Shown here piece after piece: positions 55,501 through 64,000 of a stretch of DNA of 64,000 nt (positions within the stretch are counted from its first letter, which is position 1; every line of letters starts with the position of its first letter). The translations under genes and the position numbers were made by a program. Origin of the DNA: Fragilaria crotonensis (taxonomy: Eukaryota > Bacillariophyta > Fragilariophyceae > Fragilariales > Fragilariaceae); NCBI GenBank assembly GCA_022925895.1, contig JAKSYS010000041.1, positions 62,001-126,000 of the forward strand. Direction: 5' to 3'. The notes under the pieces are model-generated. The model saw only the letters and a program-made list of their open reading frames with translations, did no database searches and was not told where the DNA came from.

Positions 55501-56132
55501 AAAGTAGAGTCTTTGTACGGTGGTACTTGAACTGGTTCTGGCATTGGAATTTTGTGAGGCAACAAGTCTGGCTCCATTTCCAAATCGTCGTCTCCAGACA
55601 ACAATGCCTTGCCATGCTTTCCTCTTTGCTGCCATGTATCAAGTTCTGTATCAGTGTCATAATCGGATTCATCATCGACATGCTGCGGTCCCGTGCCCCT
55701 GACCGAGTTGTCAATCTCCGGATCGTGTCCCTTTTTCAAATTATTCCAGAAACTTCCCTCTCCTGGACGTTGGTCATCTTCATTGATAGTATTGCTATTG
55801 TTATTGTCATCCCTTCCTCCCAATCTCCACAGAGCACTGGCAACACCCGCATTCTGAAGCATGGCGGCGGGTGTGGACGACCGTCGTTTATACTCTTCAG
55901 TGTACTTTGATGTGGATGGTGCAGTCGCTGTTGCTATCGGAACGTCACCATGATTACTACCTGGGGCAGAGTGATGCGAGTCTTTCTTGATGGTCGTTGG
56001 TACAGCACTGCCTCTCAATTTTGTAAATGCGACTCCTAGGCCCCAACCACCACCAGCAGCTTTACGTTGCTGTTCTTGTTGCTGCTGAGTGCCTTCCATG
56101 TCTGCAATCGAATCCCAGAGGTTATCGTCCAT
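52503..56132 (-). CDS. Long disordered Ser/Arg-rich protein with internal repeats
   Basis: 1,209-aa uninterrupted ORF, ATG 56132 (MDDNLWDSIADMEG). Residues 1-40 include a Gln-rich tract. About 150-260 is acidic (DDESDYDTDTELD, DDDIDEADNGSEADSELDHE). About 480-780 is very rich in RR/RS/KS and Ser. A module is repeated in the C-terminal third: ERRSSDGWGSLDDDVEGV and ERRSSDGWGSIDDDGLGV, each followed by KK-Q/R-RRSASVPKYAGD, with a looser earlier copy around RRTSLGSLDEGKGL. RRxS sites suggest many kinase targets. No TM, no signal peptide, no known domain. Antisense ORFs inside it are by-products of its composition. Function unknown; a phosphorylated scaffold or nuclear role is only a guess. Confidence 0.8.
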   Translation of the reverse strand: MDDNLWDSIADMEGTQQQQEQQRKAAGGGWGLGVAFTKLRGSAVPTTIKKDSHHSAPGSNHGDVPIATATAPSTSKYTEEYKRRSSTPAAMLQNAGVASALWRLGGRDDNNNSNTINEDDQRPGEGSFWNNLKKGHDPEIDNSVRGTGPQHVDDESDYDTDTELDTWQQRGKHGKALLSGDDDLEMEPDLLPHKIPMPEPVQVPPYKDSTFDDDIDEADNGSEADSELDHEIDEESEKFGLGAFLSMGKEAALEEELKAYMNPDPDDKSMADMSLISASIPPAEQKRLLMQRMDLSLGKSINTMLNPEEVATKELRPWRQQKHLHRGSALGAMPPGAITMLSALAKEDSDGGESEEDDPLYTVPAGFERSLDRHIPRDNFDGLWKDGAATVCSASLQGDRSHDEADDDFDHDLIAQKVQGKLDAEERTSLFPHAHEELHTVSQQKLRDEILALTKAKQPSDLLSPDSRQRKSRGSKKISSPISNVEGKREVTERRRKSDVHQPSRRESAPKNAERRRTLEESKKSGLETTSIDAEMKPRRRRPDERKSSRNASAPVDADDVKMQEEETRRKADRERRRSVSKREGTKDSEKPVNDAKASNESHPRSERSSSKKTELEGDSERRRKSNRPSRGDNEELVDKSRDKERSSRRPTRSRVDDEGGGIDDEQAKEESERRRHKSSRRSSDRHAESGVRESSGALDTKNKRGTNNAGEIERVRNGDKDRRRPSTMETTVSDDKNKSSRSSDGTLLDDSKGALSNELKPWRRPKHEAVSRNSLGDVTDKHENTALKALEARSLAAAAAANSNRKLDGIGQDAPLQSIGSPVLDQTRSNSLPVSKASDGSRQGASSTGTGATAETSSSFAFDDTDPSETRVKTKKKGFFSSLISKKNNHTKLEDLEDANGLLMEQRTVRRTSLGSLDEGKGLIPAPRLRGSNEVPGRLGTTRRNPDTEASASPTAGLLSLERRSSDGWGSLDDDVEGVIEPKKEQRRRSASVPKYAGDTLSKGDRKPGSVGERKGSSTARSTESARLPGTTRLKPDGDATAPLAASLVITERRSSDGWGSIDDDGLGVDEPKKVRKKRSASVPKYAGDVLPKGDRRHTKSSHRKDDVALDGSSERRKSRSSTNRPRGADDEEPPVRQRTSKSSSRPSSRVSDSPHVKGDGVDQPVERSRTHRKERDRVIVKKQDDTIEHFLVQKRDASPRKKKSSRS

Positions 56133-56972
56133 TTTTCAAAGTTTCCAACTATCCTTCCGTTTTGATTGTTGCTTTACTTGTCGAAATAAGAGAAGGAAGA
56201 GTGCAAGGCACAAGGCTCTGCTGTGGAACTTGATGAACAATGAACACACACACACCTCTCCTTTCGTATCGCTCGACAGAACGGAACGGGTCCAACAGTA
56301 GGAGGAGTTTTTTTGTGATGTCCTGTGTGTAGTATACGGAATACGGTGTGTGTACGCTGCGAGCGTTGTCTACGCGTTCTTGGTTCGTGCTCGTGACTGT
56401 GCCTCGTCGCCTCTTTCTGCCTGCTTGCGTTGACGTGTGCCAAGTTTCCAAGAGGGCCACAAGCGACCCAAACCCAACACGCGTTCTTGCTGTTGCTGTC
56501 AGGGGTTGGAATAGCCCCAGACATTTCTGTCCTCTCCGGTAGGACACAAAGCAAAAAAAGATTGAAAACACGATTCAACTTTTGTCCTCTCAAAAAGCCA
56601 GCATCGAATTTGAGAGGACAAAAAGTAACCTTATAACCACGGGTTAATGAAATTTAACACGGCAAGTACCTTGTTAACATCGATCTCACCGCCTGAATGC
56701 TACGAGCTTAGTCGCTGTATGTCACGGATTGCCCTGAATGCACCAATAGTACCTCCGGGGTACTTGTACCAGGGTTGATGCAGGAGCAAACGGGATTTGA
56801 CGAACACACACGGGTCCCAACGTTCTTCCAGTTGGATTGCATCCTCGTCGTGTCAATTTTTAGCGATAAACACGACACAAAAAAACGTATCACGACTTGT
56901 TCTTCATATCCGTCCATACAATTGATCAGAAATTAATCGAGCAGCAGCGACGAAGATGATGAAGTCGTCGTG
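56133..56972. other. 5' region of the 1,209-aa gene, with a 15-bp hairpin
   Basis: Upstream of the minus gene; no gene supported. TTTTGTCCTCTCAAA (56580-56594) and its exact complement (56609-56623) form a stem with 14-nt loop; TTTGTCCT words recur at about 57858 and 58075-58095, so the two may mark the ends of one non-autonomous element around the acidic ORF. 56752-56772 has the GTAC-type word TACCTCCGGGGTACTTGTAC. Confidence 0.5.
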
Positions 56973-57732
56973 ATGCCCGGAACAAGTGATGACGATGGTG
57001 AAGTCGAAACGCAACGGACGAGACAGACAAGGAACAACGCTTCAGAAATGGTGTCGATTGCCTACAATAAACGCGACGCCTACTTCTCGATGCCAGAGCT
57101 TATTGCTAAGCGAATGAACCGAAGAATTGTTCACTATCCTTGTTTGGTGCGGAGACAATCAAGTTGTGTTTGGTGCTGTCGATTGGATCACTCCAGAGGA
57201 GGGCAACACAGCAGACACGGAAGGAAGACGACATGGTACTGTGCCGTTTGTGAAGTCGCACTGTGCAAAGTCAGGAGGTACAACGATCTCAGTTGCTTTG
57301 AACTTTTTTCACACCTCTCACGAATTATTCGACCCCTGCTGTGTTCAGGCACAGCAACTGAATGTTACAGTGCGCGGGCACAGCAACCGGCATCCTTTGC
57401 CACCTCGTCACCCTGCTGTGGGTGATGATCCAGATGCAGATCCGGATCAGGCGGTTCGTGCTGATCCAGATGCTGCACCTGTTGGTGACCTGTTGCCACC
57501 TGCTGTTGGTGCAAGCGTTGCTGCTGATCAGCATAATGACTCCCAGTCACAGCAGGATGACGAAGACTACTACTCAGCCCAGCAGGTGGATGTCGAGGTG
57601 CCTGAAGAAGAAAGCGACGATGCATTCACCGGTGATGACGACAATGAAGGAAGTGAACGTCCTGCTATTCGAAGGCGATTATCAACTAGCGTGATTACTG
57701 TACCATTAAGATGGACAAGACAGAGTTGTTAG
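56973..57732 (+). pseudogene. Acidic ORF with frame break, possibly a transposon gene relic
   Basis: Frame 1 from ATG 56973: MPGTSDDDGEVETQRTRQTR ... YNKRDAYFSMPELIAKRMNR; the same frame reads SSSDEDDEVVV just upstream. At about 57125 the reading continues in another frame: LFTILVWCGDNQVVFGAVDW ... EGRRHGTVPFVKSHCAKSGG, then an acidic Asp/Ala/Pro-rich stretch (DDPDADPDQAVRADPDAAPV), a DDDNEGSERPAIRRR tail and a stop at 57732. Acidic ends around a short core would fit a transposon-associated protein, but no domain is identifiable. Confidence 0.35.
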
Positions 57733-59780
57733 CTATGAAAAACAGTGGGGTCGCCGTTAAATTCAGAGAAAGCGCCCATGGTCATGTTGGACGATAGGTT
57801 TAACAAGAGAATTCAACATGTGAAAAATTAGAAATTGAATTTTGCACGAGGATTTTTTTGTGGAATTTGTCCTTATGCCGAGATCTGGGTAGGACAAAAG
57901 TTGCAATTCCACAGCGAAAACTACCTCGTTTTGCAATCACCGTAACTCCATCAATTTTGGCCCGAACAACAAAAGCGGGACAGATTTAGGAAGCTTATGC
58001 CTTCACGAACAAACTGTACGCCTTCGTTTCTCATTGTTTCAGAAATAGGAAGTTAGCGAGTATCGCCAAATTTTGTCCTCTTTTTTGTCCTTAAAATTTT
58101 GTGTCTGGGGATAGTTAAACTACCGGTTGTGGTATACCCGGTTTCCCGGTTTTCAACCGTACCAATACTGGCATTTTTAAAAAACCGGGAAACCATTTGT
58201 GCCTTGGTGGTCATTTAACCAAATACTACCGCGCCACCCCGGTTATGACTATGGAAGTGTATAATTGAAAAAATTTCTTTAGCGTTGTATTATACTGTAT
58301 TATAACTTATAACACATTATACCACGTGGTATAATACAACACTTCTGACAGTAGCCAGTAGCCCGCCGCAGGTGCAAATTTTTTTGACATGAAAATTGTC
58401 TTTTTTAATGCAGACTTTATTACTTTTGGGTGATATGTTTGCTCTATAACTACTCATTTTCCAAGGCAAGCAGTTATCCTTTGAAATGGCAAAACAATAG
58501 TTCAATCAAAGTGGTGGCAGAATGAAAACACAGCATAGAATTCCATTTATACATGATTGGAGTGTCTTTTGCAGGACGTGTTAGTTAGTATGGTGTGCCA
58601 ACAAATGGTACTAGGTTTGCATTATTGTAGCTTTTAGTTCAGATATTTGAGTTTGGCTTTGTATCAAACTGTAATGCTGCGTAAAAGGGGAAATCTGAGG
58701 TCAGACTTTGGAGACAAAACAAACAACTGTCAGGGCTGCGTGTTGTTCGTGCATCAGTGGTGTTCACATCACTTCTCGACGTTAAGGACAACTCATTCCC
58801 ATTAACTTTTTGTGCCCATACCATGATGCTGCATCCCATCCATGTGCATTTTGCACTTAGATGGTGTAAAATCTGCTGCCAAGCTTGAAGATGCAGAATA
58901 TGGACTGTAACCTGTAATCCTTTCACTGTTTGTGGCAAACAAGAGGAGGAGGCTATCGACTTTATCTGCCATGCATACCCAGTGGCTTTTGCCCATGTCA
59001 AGCAATGAACAATCCCCAGCCACAACCGTTGTGGGATGCCTGCTAAGATGAAAATGAGAAGTCTGACTAAGGGATGCCAATCAGCTTCTGGCAGGAATTG
59101 CAAATACCTTTGCGCTGCTGATGTTGATGACACTTGTCATGCTTTTGCACTAAGTACAACCATTGACTGTTGTGCAAGTCAATGCACAACCCTGTTGGAC
59201 TTGCTATTCTTTCTGCTGATGTGCAGACTTGCAACAATGCATTCCAAAAGGTTGAACTGGTGGGATTTGGAAAACTAAGACTTGTCAGGGTGTGCTATGC
59301 AGTCCTCACAGTGGTGCTGATGGCGCTCTTTTACCCTTTCTATTAGCTATGAAGCATCAGTTTTGCTTCCTATTGACTATTGTGCAGACAGCTATTCATC
59401 CTCCATCATGCACTGCTATTGTTGCAAGGTGTACCTCAGCAATCGGACTTGCAAAAAGCTAGCTTTGTCCAAGTTTGTGACCCTTGCAGTGGAAGTGTTG
59501 ACGTCACCTTTATTATCTTGGGCTTAGATACCTTTTGAATAGAATTGTGCAACAGCAAGAAGTCAATTACACAAAGGAAATGGGCAGCACTAGTCCTAAA
59601 GAACTCCTCATACAAAATCATCATATCTGAATGGATTTGGCAACAGCAGTGTCACATCCAAAAAGACCCATGGGCTCTGTTGACGCGTACCTAAGATGTA
59701 ACACAAAGAAAAGTTAAGAAACAATGGCCATTATTGGAATTCTGTGCTGGTTGGATTTGCTGCCGGTTTGTGTGCTCTGA
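57733..59780. other. Repeat-rich region without a supported gene
   Basis: Around 58130-58230 CCCGGTTTCCCGGTTTTCAA and AACCGGGAAACC form a loose inverted repeat. ORF 58639-59133 (-) starts with GTG, is rich in Ser/Thr/Leu and has no domain. The rest has only short overlapping ORFs. Confidence 0.45.
58284..58340. repeat. Nested palindrome with CACGTG centre
   Basis: GTTGTATTATAC (58284-58295) and its complement (58329-58340) enclose further dyads, including the perfect 20-bp palindrome ATTATACCACGTGGTATAAT at 58316-58335. Confidence 0.8.
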
Positions 59781-59859
59781 TCACAGACACTGCATGGTAC
59801 CTAGCAGAGTCTGTGGTCAGACTTGGAGATGCAGAAGATGATCCTGAAAAAGTTTCTTT

Positions 59860-60420
59860 CAGATGCATTGGATGTTCATGACACCCTAGGATTGTTTGTA
59901 GTGAGCATACTTATTGGTTGAAACACAAGTCAATGCACAAGCCCCAAAAATACAGGGTGCGAGGTCCCCTTTGTATTGCAGAATCTGAGGGCTGCATTGG
60001 AGATGCAGGACAAATCTTCTGTCAAGGATTGTTAAGGGTGTATCATAAATGTTTTTGACACCCTAGGATTGTTTGATGTGAGCTTACTATATATTGGTTG
60101 AATCACAAGTCAATGCACAAGCCCCAAATATACAGGGTGTGGGGTCCCCTTTGTATTGCAAAATCTGAGTGCTACATTGGAGATGCAGAACAAATCTTCT
60201 GTCAAGGATTGTAAAGGGTGTATCATAAATGTTTTTGACACCCTAGGATTGTTTGTAGTGAGCTTCTTACTTATTGATTGAATCACAAGTCAATGCACAA
60301 GCCCCAAATATACAGGGTGTGGGGTCCCCTTTGTATTGCAAAATCTGAGGGCTGCACTAGAAATGAAGAAAATATGTTCTGCCAGGGTTTGTCAAGTTTG
60401 CATTGATGATATCGACGATA
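59860..60420. repeat. Tandem repeat, about 181 bp, three copies
   Basis: GACACCCTAGGATTGTTT recurs at about 59880, 60057 and 60238, each followed by CACAAGTCAATGCACAAGCC and TACAGGGTG(C/T)G, then GTCCCCTTTGTATTGCA. A more diverged fourth unit leads into the left arm of the next inverted repeat. Confidence 0.85.
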
Positions 60421-60430
60421 TCCTTTGATT

Positions 60431-61300
60431 GTAGTGGGGATATACACCCATTGACTAGTGTGCAATTCAGTGGGTAATTTGCCACAATTTGAGATACAGG
60501 GCTTTCACCTAAATGATCATTCTGCAGTCAGATGTTAATATTCTGCAGAATTGATCTGTTGTGTTTTGATGAGTATGTATGGATTGTATTGATGGCATCC
60601 TGAGATCCTCTCAACCTTTTATGCTTATTGACTTATTGAAGATTCAATTATGATGCCAAAATGCTAACAAAAAAATACGCAAAAATGATCAATACTCAAT
60701 CAATTTTGGATTTTGAAAAAATCCAAAACTGGCATTTACTCCATCATCAAAAGCCTGAGACTCATTGAGTGAAGCTCCCACAACGATATTCGCTTTGCGA
60801 GTTAGTGTTGGTGTTAGCGACATAAGTTAACGTGAAATTTAGGATGCGATCACGTGTTATCTACTAGTGTTGTAGTTACACAAATCAGAAGCACTTTATG
60901 TTCTGAGCTGATTAGTTGCACTATAACAACCCAAGCATCAACTTCCGTTACCGGAACTTCTGTAAAGGAGTTTCAAGAGTTTGTTGATGGAGTAAATGCC
61001 AGTTTTGGATTTTTTCAAAATCCAAAATTGATTGAGTATTGATCATTTTTGCGTATTTTTTTGTTAGCATTTTGGCATCATAATTGAATCTTCAATGAGT
61101 CAATAAGCATAAAAGGTTGAGAGGATCTCAGGATGCCATCAATACAATCCATACATACTCATCAAAACACAACAGATCAATTCTGTGGAATATTAACATC
61201 TGACTGCAGAATGATCATTTAGGTGAAAGCCCTGTATCTCAAATTGAGGAAAATTACCCACTGAATTGCACACTAGTCAATAGGTGTATATCCCCACTAC
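60431..61300. repeat. Large inverted repeat, 320-bp arms
   Basis: 60431-60750 and 60981-61300 are near-identical in opposite orientation (for example AAAAAAATACGCAAAAATGA and its complement; GGATCTCAGGATGCCATCAA on the right arm); only a few mismatches are seen. The 230-bp spacer contains ORF 60854-61042, which runs into the right arm. Transcription across it would give a long double-stranded RNA hairpin. Confidence 0.9.
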
Positions 61301-61857
61301 ATCTAAGGGTGCCAAAACCAAGTCGGCTCTTGGATATGAAAAACCAATTATCTTTGATATGATAATTTTTTGTTCATAATTTTTACCTAAAATATAGGTA
61401 AAAACTTAGGACTAAAGAGCTTGTACATCATGTGTATGAAGCGGGTTTCCTCGTATTCCTGAACTCTGAAATTTATTTTTCCTGAAATTTTTCATCTCTT
61501 GCATAGGAGCTCATACTTTGCATTCCTGAGCTCCAAAATTTCAATTCCTGAATTTCACTGACTCATTTTTCTAACACTGGGTGGGATTCCTGAACTCTTG
61601 GACTCTAAATATATGAACTATACCACTTCTTCATTTGTGATCATGAATTTCAATTCCTGAATTAGATATTCGAAAGAAGAAGTTTGCTGTGTAGTGTGTA
61701 TGAAGTAATCACCTCAGTAGTTCTGAGCTGACATTGTTCATATAATAGATGTTATTGTCGCTCATTTTAACTTTTGTTGGAGATTAGTTTTAATTGTGCC
61801 TATTCGTGTGGCTTTGATGAACCATTCTACTATTCATTACTAAGTGTCTGATCTATT
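61301..61857. other. AT-rich intergenic region
   Basis: No gene. Repeated CCTGAACTC / ATTCCTGA words around 61450-61670 (at least five TTCCTGA occurrences) suggest a decayed short tandem. Confidence 0.5.
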
Positions 61858-63532
61858 CTAAACTGCCTCCACTTTCAATTCACTGTAGACAAGTTCAGGA
61901 GCAAGATGACTGGAGTAGTTATCATCCTCCTCATCAGAGTCCTCGTCAAATACATCAATGCACTTGTGTGGGCGTTTCTTACCCTTGTCATCAAATTGTT
62001 TCCTGACCCCGGCCAGACTCCTTTTTCCTTCTGGACAGAAACATTTTAAGTAGTTCCTGGTTGAATGTTGGGGTGGTTGATTTCTTTCTATCATTCTTGA
62101 TGGCCATGTATAATTCATCGTATTTCCTCATTCCCACCTGTGACCAACCACAGCCTCCCCATTATCATGAGCACCCTTGTTCCTGGAGAATGTGTAAAGT
62201 GGTGGCTGCCGAACATGGTATTGCAAAGATTGGTCAGAAGTTAGGATGTGGTTTTTCATTTCATTTAGTATCATAGTGTAACTTACGGGTAGGTTGTTGT
62301 TGTCCTCATCAGTCCATGTACCAATTCGCTGTTTCCAACAAGTGATAACAAAACAAGTCAGTTTCTTGTTGTTTGTTCTGTGACAAACCATTCGGATAAA
62401 CTTACCATTTTCTCTGTCTTAACTAATTCCGCGAACCACCTCTTCCCATAGTTGATCAGGCACAGCAAAATGAATGCTTCATCACTTATGGACAGGATTT
62501 TCTTGCTCCATACTTTTCTGTCAGTTGTTGCACAGTGGTTCTCCATGTTGATAGTGTTATTCCACTTGCTGCTGCCGACAATGCATGGGGCATAGGTGTC
62601 TATGATTTGGGCATAGTAGCAGATATTATCCCTCATCTTGAGGAGGTAACTGGTTTCTTCCTCGCTTCCACTGTATAGGCTGTGTTCATACGTTCCTAAA
62701 TTGGAAGTGAATCCTCTGGATGCAAGGTGTTTGATGTTGAATGCAAGTGAGTGTGAGTATGCTCGGGCTTTGGCAAAGTACACTCACTTCAATTCCTCAC
62801 CTTTGAATTTCGTTTGCATGTTTTTTATTGCATTGTTCCGAAGATCAGTGTGTGTTTTTACAACTATTCTCCGCATCCCAAGCCACCAGTTTTCGGTTCC
62901 TCGAATGTTTGTGTGCTTCATGATAAAGCCACAAAGTGTTTTCTCATCTTCACTGAAATGAGAATGATAGTCTTTTTGATAGAACTTCCAAATAGAGAAC
63001 ACGTGTTTTTGATGCAAGTCTTGATCACACTGATTTGATTCTCTTCTGTATTTTCCGTCATGCTCATGTCCACTATGCTGCTTAGCCCTGGAACCGATGA
63101 TGTTAGTTGGCTGTCACTTGATTTCCGACTTTAATAGTTGAAGGTAGGGATGGTGGATTTCCGTATGCATGCTTCTGTCCTAGTTTTGCATCCATTTTCC
63201 GTGGCACTTCTTCCTCCTCCTCCTCCTCGTTGTCACTTTGAATCAGATCATTGGGATCTGTGGTCACTCGTTTTCACGCCTCTTATGAAGTCTCTCCTTT
63301 GTTTCCTAGAGCTGGGCTTTAAGGCAGTCATGCCTGCTGCTGTTTGGTGTGCCATTGATGCCATGGTTGTATTTGTGGTGCTTCCTTGTTGTGTGAAAAA
63401 CTTTCCGATTGTGCGCCAAATTTTGAACACTGAAAATCCTGTTTGTGGGATAGTCTTTTTTGCCACCATTTGAATTTCATACCAAGTACCGAGTTGGTAT
63501 GTAGGTTCTACACATTCATGCAGGGTTTTCAA
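61858..63532 (-). CDS. Unrecognised multi-exon gene with frame breaks
   Basis: Minus-strand pieces follow one another: 63248-63532 (TYQLGTWYEIQMVAKKTIPQ, VFKIWRTIGKFF); an acidic EEEEEEEVPRK stretch (about 63190-63230); 62784-63017 (FSEDEKTLCGFIMKHTNIRG, TENWWLGMRR); 62398-62783 in the same frame after a TGA (SLAFNIKHLASRGFTSNLGT, LSISDEAFILLCLINYGKRW); an intron (GTAAGT to AACAG); the short exon RIGTWTDEDNNNLP; a second intron (GTAAGT to CACAG); then GMRKYDELYMAIKNDRKKST and, one frame on, an acidic end (DVFDEDSDEEDDNY) to the stop at 61858. The style is that of a repeated, lineage-specific protein, possibly transposon-associated. Function unknown. Confidence 0.45.
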
Positions 63533-64000
63533 ATTTTGAATTCATACCACACCCCCCTTCATTTTTTTACATACACCAAAAATGTACCGAAAGTAAATGT
63601 ACAATTTGAATGCACGCTTTCCCGAACTTCTGTTTAGTGAATCTGTGTCCTGTCAATTTCAACACCTCATTTTCACTTCACTCGTCCTCTTCAAAACCCT
63701 TTCTTCAAAACCTTCTCTTCAAAATGTTGTCCTCGTCTGCTTCCTCAAAGGCACCCCTGCTCTTCTGTCAAAACCCCTTCTGCCTGAATTTCAACAAGAA
63801 ACCCTTTTCCAATCAAGCAGCATATACACAGCATATTGATAGAAACATCGGGTGTTATAATTTCATTGTGAAGAAATCACACCATGCAGCAACACATGGG
63901 GCTTCTGCTTCACACCGTCGCCGTCTTCATGAGGATGGGAATATCACATGCACAAGTAACAAGAGGCCTGCCCTTTTAAGGCGACATATGGTGAATGATC
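63533..64000. other. End of window, no gene seen
   Basis: Short overlapping ORFs only. CTTCAAAACC(C/T)T repeats occur at about 63690-63725. Confidence 0.5.

Noticed and set aside
58639-59133. 164-aa minus ORF
   Set aside because: It begins at GTG, has overlapping ORFs on both strands, and has no domain; the region is repeat-like.

Overview
The window is nuclear DNA of a photosynthetic stramenopile, most likely a diatom. Short GT-AG introns (roughly 90 to 150 bp) interrupt several genes. One predicted protein starts with a signal peptide ending in a Ser-Gly-Phe junction, as in diatom plastid pre-proteins. The Ty1/copia element has the CoDi-like gag-pol order, and many genes are of the lineage-restricted unicellular-alga kind. 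I cannot name the species.

Layout. 1-13.7 kb is mostly host genes: a small secreted or GPI-anchored Cys-rich protein (-), a Borealin-like chromosomal passenger protein (-), a putative plastid CRM/YhbY RNA-binding protein (-), a four-TM COPI-associated/TVP15-like protein (+), an ARM/TPR protein (-), and a GT31/fringe-like glycosyltransferase (+) preceded by a decayed tandem copy. 15-36.5 kb is a transposon nest. It holds a foldback-like palindrome made of two opposed arrays of a 73-bp unit, a decayed MULE (A), and a complete 7.2-kb MULE (B) with about 0.6-kb TIRs and a 9-bp target duplication. B carries two divergent genes: a Ulp1-protease/MULE-transposase fusion and a protein with a 2OG-Fe(II) dioxygenase-like signature. 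After a host type II membrane protein comes a related MULE (C), whose right end is split by a 5'-truncated LINE, itself split by an 816-bp Harbinger-type element with TAA target duplication.

37-47 kb holds two paralogous seven-TM receptor genes. The first is cut by a copia retrotransposon (5.5 kb, 250-bp LTRs that look identical, 5-bp duplication GCTGT); both halves keep their frame, so the insertion looks very recent. The second copy is intact. 47-51 kb is decayed repeat DNA with a hAT transposase remnant. 51-56 kb carries an aspartoacylase-family gene (+) and a long disordered Ser/Arg-rich protein (-). 57-64 kb is repeat-rich: an acidic broken ORF, a 181-bp tandem repeat, a 320-bp-arm inverted repeat, and an unrecognised multi-exon gene with frame breaks.

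A recurring technical signal is that many otherwise convincing reading frames are broken by one missing base, often in a short homopolymer. This occurs in host genes and in the very young copia element alike, which points to residual long-read consensus deletions rather than decay in at least some of them.
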